Shown piece after piece: positions 1 to 5,160 of a stretch of 5,238 nucleotides of DNA. The notes below the pieces were generated by a model. It was not told where the DNA came from and searched no databases. It saw only the letters and a program-made list of their open reading frames with translations. The stretch comes from Oscillospiraceae bacterium (GTDB lineage: Bacteria > Bacillota_A > Clostridia > Oscillospirales > Acutalibacteraceae). Position 1 is the stretch's first letter. Each line of letters opens with the position of its first letter. The position numbers were made by a program, and so were the translations under genes. Location: NCBI GenBank assembly GCA_003519645.1, contig DOWI01000454.1, positions 1-5,238 of the forward strand. The letters run 5' to 3'.

Positions 1-1518
1 TTTGTGCAGATGAATTTGCACATATTCGGGGAAAACGGTCACTCGTTTGAGGTAGAGATTGAGCAGTTGCCGTTTCTGGGGCAGGCTGCCGCTTCGGTAT
101 AGTTTCTGCGCTCTGCGGTAGGCAGAGATGATCTCCTGCTCGTTCAGGCGGTTGGCAATCAGGTTTTGCTCCTCCTGCTCAATCTGCATGGTTAAAGTCT
201 GTTTGTCGGCTTCCAATTCATCAAGGGTTTTCAGCAAAGAGGGGCTGCCCGACTGGGTGATGACCGAAATGATGTTATCAATCTTGCGCTGAATTTCGTT
301 TTTGTTACCGTAAAGGCGGTCAAGGATTTTGACCCCATCCCCCGCAAGCTCCTCATGGGACGCATAATAAGCGGAAATCAACTGTGGAATCCGCTCCTCG
401 GCAAAGACGATTTCCCCAATGCGTTTCAGAATAAAATCCTCAATATAATTGCGGTTGACATCTTTGTTTCGGCAACGCTGGTCGCCGTGATTGTTCGATT
501 TGACACAGCGATAGGTGATTAACAAGTTTTTGTTTCTGCCGGAAAATTGGCGGTTGCCGTTGTATGAAGAACCGCAAGCACCGCAGAACACCTTGCCCGC
601 CAGCAGATAGGTTTCCTTTGCTCTCCCGTTGGGCGCACTGCGGGAGCGTCCCTTGATGATGGCCGCCACACGATCAAAGGTTTTTTCATCCACCAATGCG
701 GGCATCCCGCCGGGAATACGGATGATTTCGTCCGCAGGCTTGCTTTTGTGGTTGTTGCGGGTGCGGTTGTGGCTGTAGGAAGCCGCACGGTTGAAAATAT
801 AAATTCCTTTGTACTTCTCGTTTCGCAATATCTCTGAAATGCTGTTTTTGCCAAAGGGGTTGCCGTTGCGGGTTTTATAGCCAAGGCGGTTGAGTTCGGT
901 GATGATTTCGCTGTAGCCGTATCCATCGCACACCTGCCGGAAAATCATGCGCACTGCCTCGGCTTCTTCCTCGTTCACCTCATAGCGGCGAGTGTCGGGG
1001 TTGACCTTGTACCCAAAGGGTGGTTTGCCGCCCAGAGCCTGACATTTAAGAGCCGACTCCCGCATTCCCTTCATGACCTCACGGGCAAGGTTTTTGGAAT
1101 AATACTCGCTCATGCCCTCCAGCACCGATTCAAGGATTACGCTTTCGGGGCTGTCGTCCATATGTTCCAGCACCGATAGTAACGATATATCGTTTTTGCG
1201 AAGCTCCCGCTTGTAATAGGCGGAATCATAGCGGTTGCGGGAAAATCGGTCTAATTTATGGACAACCACAAAATCAAACTCATGGTTTCTGGCATCGGCA
1301 ATCATGCTCAAAAATTCCGGCCGGTCATCGGTGGTGGCACTACGGGCACGGTCGCAATATTCACGAATCACCACCGCTCCGTTACGCTGACAATATTCGT
1401 GCATGGCACGAAGCTGGGCTTCAATGGATTCCTCCCGCTGATTATCGGAGGAAAATCGGGCATACAATACGGCTTTGGGAACAAACCCACGGGATTTCAT
1501 TTTCTGCATTGCGGTCAT
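1..1518 (-). CDS. Large serine recombinase, C-terminus cut by the window edge
   Basis: This is a site-specific DNA recombinase of the large serine (resolvase/invertase-type) family, which would cut and rejoin DNA through a 5'-phosphoserine link to excise and integrate the element. The frame is open for 506 codons and runs off the left edge. The N-terminal catalytic domain starts with YARFSSDNQ, giving R21 and the nucleophile S23, and continues with KLDRFSR at 88-94. The junction motif GGKPPFGY lies at 163-170 and leads into the Recombinase domain, to about residue 290. A zinc ribbon has C312, C315, C338 and C349. A coiled-coil-like stretch follows at about 405-465. The visible part ends in a hydrophobic strand typical of the extreme C-terminus, so probably only a few tens of residues are missing. 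The chosen start has AAAGGAA at 1527-1533, 8 nt upstream; ATGs at codons 4 and 7 are less well placed. It follows the 64-codon gene at 1553-1747 and is probably cotranscribed with it. Confidence 0.96.
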   Translation of the reverse strand, partial: MTAMQKMKSRGFVPKAVLYARFSSDNQREESIEAQLRAMHEYCQRNGAVVIREYCDRARSATTDDRPEFLSMIADARNHEFDFVVVHKLDRFSRNRYDSAYYKRELRKNDISLLSVLEHMDDSPESVILESVLEGMSEYYSKNLAREVMKGMRESALKCQALGGKPPFGYKVNPDTRRYEVNEEEAEAVRMIFRQVCDGYGYSEIITELNRLGYKTRNGNPFGKNSISEILRNEKYKGIYIFNRAASYSHNRTRNNHKSKPADEIIRIPGGMPALVDEKTFDRVAAIIKGRSRSAPNGRAKETYLLAGKVFCGACGSSYNGNRQFSGRNKNLLITYRCVKSNNHGDQRCRNKDVNRNYIEDFILKRIGEIVFAEERIPQLISAYYASHEELAGDGVKILDRLYGNKNEIQRKIDNIISVITQSGSPSLLKTLDELEADKQTLTMQIEQEEQNLIANRLNEQEIISAYRRAQKLYRSGSLPQKRQLLNLYLKRVTVFPEYVQIHLHK

Positions 1519-1556
1519 ATAAATTCTTCCTTTCTAATGGGGAAATTTGTTTTCAC
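1515..1556 (-). CDS. Possible 13-codon coupling peptide before the recombinase
   Basis: A GTG codon at 1556 lies 4 nt after a perfect AAAGGAGG and opens a frame encoding MKTNFPIRKEEFI, ending in TGA at 1517-1515. The GTG overlaps the last ATG-TGA of the upstream 64-codon gene. Its own stop overlaps the recombinase ATG as ATGA. Both overlaps are the classic geometry for translational coupling, so ribosomes could pass from the small gene through this peptide into the recombinase. It is very short, has no recognisable family, and may be chance. The recombinase also has its own AAAGGAA site inside this frame. Confidence 0.25.
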   Translation of the reverse strand: MKTNFPIRKEEFI

Positions 1557-1747
1557 ATGGCCTCCTTTGTTTTTGGGGGTTGGTAGTTTTTGAGTATAAT
1601 TTTCAGTAGGACAATATCTTGATTTTCCGGTGAATCGGTACTTTGAGTTATGCTTTGTGTAAAGTCCGCCGTGCCGCCGAAAAATGCTTTTTTCAGTTCA
1701 GCTTTTGCTATATTGATGGTGAGCATTTCGTTTGAATAATTCTGCAT
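1553..1747 (-). CDS. Small protein of unknown function upstream of the recombinase
   Basis: This gene encodes 64 residues that I do not recognise. The start is well supported: GGAGGGAG at 1753-1760 sits 5 nt before the ATG. The product begins with a short hydrophobic-basic stretch (LTINIAKAELKKAFFGG, from residue 9), followed by a Ser/Thr/Gln-rich middle and a second hydrophobic patch (IVLLKIILKNY, about residues 45-55). It has no signal peptide and no cysteines. It ends only 34 nt before the recombinase start in the same direction, so the two are very likely cotranscribed. That position suggests a role with the recombinase, for example as a directionality or regulatory factor, but this rests on location only. 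I considered a TnpW-like transposon protein; the sequence does not obviously match. Confidence 0.65.
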   Translation of the reverse strand: MQNYSNEMLTINIAKAELKKAFFGGTADFTQSITQSTDSPENQDIVLLKIILKNYQPPKTKEAM

Positions 1748-1752
1748 TCAAA

Positions 1753-1760
1753 CTCCCTCC
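1753..1760 (-). promoter_or_regulatory. Strong ribosome binding site of the 64-codon gene
   Basis: On the minus strand this reads GGAGGGAG, 5 nt before the ATG at 1747. It is the main reason for accepting the small gene as real. Confidence 0.8.
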
Positions 1761-1776
1761 TATAATTGTAATGAAA

Positions 1777-1810
1777 CCGCCCCGGAAAGCAAACTTGCAA
1801 ACCGGAGCGG
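1777..1810. repeat. 34-bp imperfect palindrome in the divergent intergenic region
   Basis: The outer 9-nt arms are CCGCCCCGG (1777-1785) and CCGGAGCGG (1802-1810). They pair completely on the minus strand if one G-U is allowed. Inside them sits a second palindrome, GCAA-AC-TTGC (1789-1798), flanked by AAA on both sides. It lies immediately upstream of the plus-strand -35 box at 1813 and about 30 nt upstream of the minus-strand 64-codon gene. It could be a double operator for a divergent regulator, a leader hairpin in the minus-strand transcript, or a remnant terminator. Only TTTCATT follows it on the minus strand, which makes a poor terminator tail. Confidence 0.6.
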
Positions 1811-1812
1811 CA

Positions 1813-1841
1813 TTGTGAAAATAATTTATTTGTGATATAAT
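1813..1841 (+). promoter_or_regulatory. Sigma-A-type promoter of the plus-strand orphan gene
   Basis: TTGTGA (1813-1818) is a 4/6 match to the -35 box. A 17-bp spacer separates it from a perfect TATAAT (1836-1841), with TG at 1833-1834 making an extended -10. The expected transcription start is about 1848, only a few bases before the first in-frame ATG at 1852. The mRNA would therefore be leaderless or nearly so. Confidence 0.7.
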
Positions 1842-1851
1842 TTGGTTGGTG

Positions 1852-2388
1852 ATGAAAATGGAAAAAAATGAATTTAACTTAGATATTGAGAAAAACATTG
1901 GACTTTTACTCCAAAACTACCCAGAGTTTCAGAATGACATTAAACGTTCGACGAATAAGCATGGCGAAATAGCAACGCTTACTTTATCGAACGATAGCAA
2001 TCCTCGCTTTCCTTTGATAGTCACCATGTATGGGAAATATGGTATCTATCTTGATTTAGGGTTAAGAAATTCTATAATTGAAGATGAAATAGGAATTACT
2101 GATCATTTTCTGGATATGATCTCCTTGGTTTTAGCGGACAAAGTATACGTTACTAATACATATAAGAACCAAGAGTGTTATATCAACCAAAACCCCTCTG
2201 TAACGAGATTAAACTATGATACGGATAAAACAGATCATGAATGGTTAGACGATTTACTTGAGTATAATGTGTTGTTAAAAAAATTGCAAAACCCAGTACC
2301 ATGGTACCGTCGTCCTTTTGTTCTATACAGAGGAATTATTGAAACATCAAATTGGTCTGGTTCAGCCTATAAGCTTATTAAACGCTAA
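1852..2388 (+). CDS. A+T-rich orphan protein of unknown function, possible cargo
   Basis: This gene encodes about 178 residues that I do not recognise. The product is probably soluble and cytoplasmic: it has no signal peptide or membrane segment. It is acidic in its first two thirds and basic at the end. Visible blocks are an N-terminal helix-like region, a strand-rich part around PLIVTMYGKYGIYLDLGL, an acidic turn with DKTDHEWLDDLLEY, and a C-terminal stretch with PVPWYRRPFVLYRG. The frame could open at TTG 1846, GTG 1849, ATG 1852 or ATG 1858. I chose 1852 as the first ATG after the predicted transcription start; ATG 1858 is equally possible, with GGTGAT 4 nt upstream. Sampled lines are about one third G+C, clearly below the mob genes, and the gene runs against all its neighbours. 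That suggests acquired cargo, such as an immunity or defence-type protein, but the function is unknown. Confidence 0.8.
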   Translation: MKMEKNEFNLDIEKNIGLLLQNYPEFQNDIKRSTNKHGEIATLTLSNDSNPRFPLIVTMYGKYGIYLDLGLRNSIIEDEIGITDHFLDMISLVLADKVYVTNTYKNQECYINQNPSVTRLNYDTDKTDHEWLDDLLEYNVLLKKLQNPVPWYRRPFVLYRGIIETSNWSGSAYKLIKR

Positions 2389-2417
2389 AAACCCGCTCTC
2401 GACTGAGGGCGGATTTT
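2389..2417. terminator. Bidirectional intrinsic terminator between convergent genes
   Basis: CCGCTCTC (2393-2400), the loop GACT and GAGGGCGG (2405-2412) form an 8-bp stem with one G-U on the plus strand. An A run lies before it and ATTTT after it. Read on the minus strand, the stem has one C-A mismatch and is followed by GTTTTT. It starts directly after the TAA of the plus-strand gene (2386-2388), and its T run overlaps the parB stop codon (2416-2418). One short element thus appears to end both transcripts. Confidence 0.8.
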
Positions 2418-3351
2418 ATCGTGCATCCCTATTCTGTTGCTGTCGAATCAGCTTTTTCTGATAATCGGCAACCGCCTTTAAAATAAACTCCTCCATTTCT
2501 TTGGGGTTCAAATCCTTGCGGATGATTGCCTTGACCTTATCATAGGGAATGCGAACCTGTTCTTTCTGGTTGGCTTTCTGCTCCTGCATCACAGCTAATA
2601 TAGCGGCTTCATCCAGAGTGCCATCATTGCTGAGCGCTTTCAACTTTTGTGCCTGTGATAGCGACGGCGTTGCCTGCTCCGCTTCCATGGCGGATAATAA
2701 AACCACCTGCTGTTCTTCCGGCAGATAGGAAAGTTCTACCGCAGGATTGAACGCCATCCGCTTTTCATCTACCATTTGGAGTAACTGTGGAATCAGCTCT
2801 GTAAGGCGAATATAGCGTTGAATTTGATTGCGACTATCTGTAGAATTATCCGCTAAAAGGTCAATACTCTTTTTGCCTAAATAATGGTGACCAACTTGGG
2901 CACCATTTTCTTTTGGGCGACCGGGCAGTCTTTTTATCGCCTCTAATTTCATCTTGTAGGCAAAAGCTTTTTCGCTGGGCAGGATATTCTCCCGCTGAAC
3001 ATTAGAATCCACCATCGCTATTACAGCCTGTTCGTTAGTCAATTCCCGAACCAGTACCGGAATGGTATCCAACCCCGCAATGGCCGCCGCCAATTTGCGC
3101 CGGTGTCCGGCAATCAGTTCGTACCCTTCACCCTTGGGGCGGGCAATGGCGGGAATCAGCACGCCATTTTCTTTAATACTTTCCACCAACTTTTGAAAAT
3201 CCTCATCCTGTGCCACTCGAAAAGGATGGTTTTCAAATGTCGCCAATTTAGACAAGGACAGATGCTGAATCTGCTCCCGCTCCATATTTTCAGGCAATAA
3301 AATATCCGCCTTGTTTGTGGCGGATGTGGTTTTTGTTGTTTTCTCTGTCAT
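2416..3351 (-). CDS. parB: ParB/RepB/Spo0J-family protein, third gene of the mob operon
   Basis: This is a 311-residue ParB-type DNA-binding protein. In this family the N-terminal domain binds and hydrolyses CTP, and a helix-turn-helix reads a centromere-like site. Visible motifs are ENGVLIPAIARP (61-72), the nucleotide-binding GHRR (82-85) and the NVQREN block (117-122) followed by LPSEKAFAY. An HTH-like stretch at about 160-183 contains DSRNQIQRYIRL. The tail is rich in Lys and Gln. Its length is close to normal for the family. The start is ATG at 3351, in an ATGA overlap with the relaxase stop, with GAGGG 8 nt upstream. No ParA is present in the window, so a full partition system is not shown. 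It may stabilise the excised circle, organise oriT DNA or regulate transcription; these roles are inferred. Its stop lies inside the downstream terminator. Confidence 0.93.
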   Translation of the reverse strand: MTEKTTKTTSATNKADILLPENMEREQIQHLSLSKLATFENHPFRVAQDEDFQKLVESIKENGVLIPAIARPKGEGYELIAGHRRKLAAAIAGLDTIPVLVRELTNEQAVIAMVDSNVQRENILPSEKAFAYKMKLEAIKRLPGRPKENGAQVGHHYLGKKSIDLLADNSTDSRNQIQRYIRLTELIPQLLQMVDEKRMAFNPAVELSYLPEEQQVVLLSAMEAEQATPSLSQAQKLKALSNDGTLDEAAILAVMQEQKANQKEQVRIPYDKVKAIIRKDLNPKEMEEFILKAVADYQKKLIRQQQNRDAR

Positions 3352-4742
3352 CGAATAAACCCTCTTTCTTTACTTTTTGTTTTTGTTTTCTCAGCTTCCA
3401 GCCGTCGGGCCTCAAACTCCCGTTGGGCCCTGATTTTGCGCCGAATCTCCTCATGCTGTTTTTCGGCGCTTCCCGCATAAAAAAGCTCCCTGCGAATCAT
3501 CTTGATTTCGGCAGAGAGCTCATTGCGCTGTTCAGTCAACGCTTCTTTTTGTTCCGGTGTCTTGGCACTTCGCATTTTGTTGTAAACCTTGGCACGCTGA
3601 CCCTCCAACTCCTTTCGCTTCAAATTTTTCGTATCAATAAAATCCCGCAACTGCTCCGGCGTGTCGATTTTATAACGGCACAACAGTCTCGCCTGCTCGG
3701 CATACTGCTGCATCCGGCGAATCGCTTCCCGCAATTCCGGTGTATAATGCAGCCGACGGGGATGGTTGGGCACACGATTAATCATATAGATTTTTCGTAA
3801 AATCAACACGAATAAAAGAAATAGCGCTGTCAGTCCGTCCATGTGTTTCATATCTATAAAGCTGCCTTTATAGCGGTAATGCTGAACCTTCGGTTTGTAG
3901 GGCGGCACATAGACCGCCCTGTAATTTTTCAAAATCCGCTGTACGATGGCCTCCGGCGTATAGTTCTCCCCCAAGGTTTTGAAACGCAGATTTTGTGTCA
4001 TGCCCGGTGCACAGATGGTGGGATATTTGCGGTTGGGGTTAAAGTCTACGGAATAGCCCCATTGTCTTAGCTTTTGATAAAACTGCCTGTCTGTCATCGA
4101 TTGCCGAATGGCATCGTCAATGTCTGTGCGTATAATGTTCCACATGGTCGGCTCGCCTCGCTCCTCGGCTTTCTGCAAATGCCGATTGCCGGAACGCTTT
4201 GGATTGTGTATCACCGACAGCCCATACTCGGCGCAGATTTTGTCCGACTCCGCCCGTAGATGTTTGAAATACATGGCGTAATTGTTGTTGAGCTTTTTGC
4301 CGTCCACAAAGGATACCGAATTGATGACAAAATGATTGTGAACGCAGTGGGTGTTGAGATGGGTGGTAACCAGCACCTCATACCGTTCGCCCCAAATCCG
4401 CCTTGCCAGCTTGACACCGATTTCGTGGCACTTTTCAGGTGAAGCCTCATCGGGCAAAAAACTTTGATAGGCATGGTATGCCAGATTGCCGCCGGACTTT
4501 CCGAACCTCTGTTTTGTCGCCGTCATTTGCTCATAGGCGATGTCGCCAATGCAGTTTACCCCTGTGACATAGAATTGTCGGGCAGTTTTTCTATCGTTGG
4601 CAGCGTATTCTAAAACTTCCCGCAAATCTTTGATTTCCTGCGGAGAATAGGCAGCGGGGTTAGCGGTTTTCAAATGGTTTTCCGCATAGTCCAGCACCCG
4701 CGCCAGATTGTCACGAACCGGCCATATCTTCGTTGTTGCCAT
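3348..4742 (-). CDS. Relaxase/mobilization nuclease, VirD2-MobP type
   Basis: This 464-residue relaxase would nick one strand at oriT, stay covalently attached through a tyrosine and pilot the strand into a recipient. With the ATG at 4742 as residue 1, the likely catalytic tyrosine is Y19 in VLDYAENHLKT. FYVTGVNC lies at 57-64 and AYHAYQSF at 88-95. The metal-binding histidine motif is THLNTHCVHNHFVINS, giving H128, H135 and H137. The C-terminal half has a short hydrophobic segment (LTALFLLFVLIL, 304-315) and then a long charged, coiled-coil-like tail rich in Lys, Arg and Glu. I chose ATG 4742 over GTG 4751 because AGGTGA lies 5 nt before the ATG and contains that GTG. The gene overlaps mobC by 32 nt and parB by 4 nt, so it sits in a coupled operon. 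No secretion or coupling-protein gene is nearby. Confidence 0.94.
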   Translation of the reverse strand: MATTKIWPVRDNLARVLDYAENHLKTANPAAYSPQEIKDLREVLEYAANDRKTARQFYVTGVNCIGDIAYEQMTATKQRFGKSGGNLAYHAYQSFLPDEASPEKCHEIGVKLARRIWGERYEVLVTTHLNTHCVHNHFVINSVSFVDGKKLNNNYAMYFKHLRAESDKICAEYGLSVIHNPKRSGNRHLQKAEERGEPTMWNIIRTDIDDAIRQSMTDRQFYQKLRQWGYSVDFNPNRKYPTICAPGMTQNLRFKTLGENYTPEAIVQRILKNYRAVYVPPYKPKVQHYRYKGSFIDMKHMDGLTALFLLFVLILRKIYMINRVPNHPRRLHYTPELREAIRRMQQYAEQARLLCRYKIDTPEQLRDFIDTKNLKRKELEGQRAKVYNKMRSAKTPEQKEALTEQRNELSAEIKMIRRELFYAGSAEKQHEEIRRKIRAQREFEARRLEAEKTKTKSKERGFIR

Positions 4743-5034
4743 TATTGTCACCTGCTTTTTTAGGCGAAATGGTTTCGGTCAATCTCTGTACCAGATATAA
4801 AATCCGCCGGGCAGCTTCCTCATTTTTGCGATAGTAAAATAGGTTGTAGGAATCGGACAGCACCTTTACCAATTCGCCGTACTGAATGGGCGGCAGAGCT
4901 TTTGGCTCATGACCACTTGCCAAAGTGCGAAGATATGCCGACAGGCTCATACCGCAGTTTTGCGCTTTTCGCTGAAAAGTCAATCGCTCTTTTTCGGTCA
5001 CCCGAAAATGGATTTGCACCTTTTTTTCTTTCAT
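4711..5034 (-). CDS. mobC: MobC-like relaxosome accessory protein
   Basis: This 107-residue ribbon-helix-helix-type protein is the kind that binds oriT next to the nick, opens the DNA and helps the relaxase. The basic N-terminal strand KVQIHFRVTEKE is followed by helices containing NCGMSLSAYLRTLA (about 27-40) and a conserved-looking LPPIQYGEL. The C-terminal part has a helix with RKNEEAARRILYLVQRL and a polar tail. It is the first gene of the mob operon, directly downstream of the repeat-rich oriT candidate, as expected for MobC. The start has AAAGGAAAG about 8 nt upstream. The 3' end overlaps the relaxase start by 32 nt, suggesting coupled translation. RHH proteins of this type often repress their own promoter, and here the promoter lies among the repeats. 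Confidence 0.88.
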   Translation of the reverse strand: MKEKKVQIHFRVTEKERLTFQRKAQNCGMSLSAYLRTLASGHEPKALPPIQYGELVKVLSDSYNLFYYRKNEEAARRILYLVQRLTETISPKKAGDNNGNNEDMAGS

Positions 5035-5066
5035 AGATATTCTTTCCTTTCGATTGTTTTGAGGGG

Positions 5067-5098
5067 GTTATAGGGGGGAGCGAAGCGCCCCCTGACAA
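5067..5098 (-). promoter_or_regulatory. Candidate mob operon promoter with the inverted repeat as spacer
   Basis: On the minus strand TTGTCA (5098-5093, 5/6 match) and TATAAC (5072-5067, 5/6 match) are separated by exactly 20 bp. The spacer is the GGGGG/CCCCC inverted repeat. Transcription would start near 5060, about 26 nt before the mobC ATG, leaving room for its ribosome binding site. Twenty bases is longer than the usual 17, so the promoter may be weak alone or depend on DNA distortion or a bound protein, as with MerR-type promoters. That is inference. Confidence 0.45.
5074..5092. repeat. Inverted repeat 1 of the oriT candidate
   Basis: GGGGG (5074-5078) pairs with CCCCC (5088-5092). One A/G mismatch separates this from an inner GC-GAA-GC stem (5080-5086). 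The T run needed for a terminator is absent on both sides. It also forms the spacer of the candidate mob promoter. Confidence 0.75.
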
Positions 5099-5119
5099 GG
5101 CACGGAACCGTTGCCGCCA

Positions 5120-5137
5120 GGCGCAGTAAACTGCGCC
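5120..5137. repeat. Inverted repeat 2 of the oriT candidate, perfect
   Basis: GGCGCAG (5120-5126) and CTGCGCC (5131-5137) form a perfect 7-bp stem around the loop TAAA. No T run follows, so it is more likely a protein-binding site or cruciform than a terminator. Confidence 0.85.
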
Positions 5138-5139
5138 GA

Positions 5140-5160
5140 GGGTGTGTGGTACACAAACCC
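5140..5160. repeat. Inverted repeat 3 of the oriT candidate
   Basis: GGG-TGTGT (5140-5147), the loop GGT, then ACACA-AA-CCC (5151-5160) form an 8-bp stem with a 2-nt AA bulge. It starts only two bases after repeat 2. Confidence 0.7.

Larger units (their letters stand above)
5073..5160. other. Candidate origin of transfer (oriT) upstream of mobC
   Basis: Three inverted repeats follow one another within 90 bp (5074-5092, 5120-5137, 5140-5160) in the gene-free stretch just upstream of mobC, the usual place for oriT in this gene order. After the first repeat the plus strand reads CCCCCTGACAAGG. Its CCTG resembles the end of the nick core of IncP-type relaxases (ATCCTG), which belong to the same broad MobP class, so a nick near 5094/5095 is a reasonable guess. 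Experimental proof is lacking, and the actual nick and strand cannot be read from the sequence. Confidence 0.55.

Noticed and set aside
519..926. 135-codon minus-strand open frame
   Set aside because: It is a shifted frame of the recombinase gene. Its low-complexity Thr/Ala-rich product is typical of an out-of-frame translation.
1258..1593. 111-codon plus-strand open frame
   Set aside because: It lies antisense to the conserved N-terminus of the serine recombinase, has no ribosome binding site and no recognisable protein features.
1553..1747. TnpW-like assignment of the 64-residue protein
   Set aside because: Size and context are similar, but I see no shared sequence pattern that would justify the name.
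1761..1766. TATAAT on the plus strand as a promoter
   Set aside because: No -35-like box lies at 16-18 bp, and the bases are explained by sequence just upstream of the minus-strand GGAGGGAG.
1698..1898. 66-codon minus-strand open frame
   Set aside because: It runs through the plus-strand promoter and palindrome and overlaps the well-supported 64-codon gene in another frame, without a ribosome binding site.
3315..3800. 161-codon plus-strand open frame
   Set aside because: It is antisense to the charged relaxase tail. Its Phe/Leu-rich product is the usual mirror of Lys/Glu/Arg-rich coding DNA.
4743..4751. GTG 4751 as the relaxase start
   Set aside because: This GTG is part of the AGGTGA that serves as the ribosome binding site for ATG 4742, so the ATG is the better start.
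5074..5092. G+C-rich hairpin as an intrinsic terminator
   Set aside because: No T run follows on either strand, and it lies directly upstream of mobC among other repeats, so an oriT or promoter role fits better.
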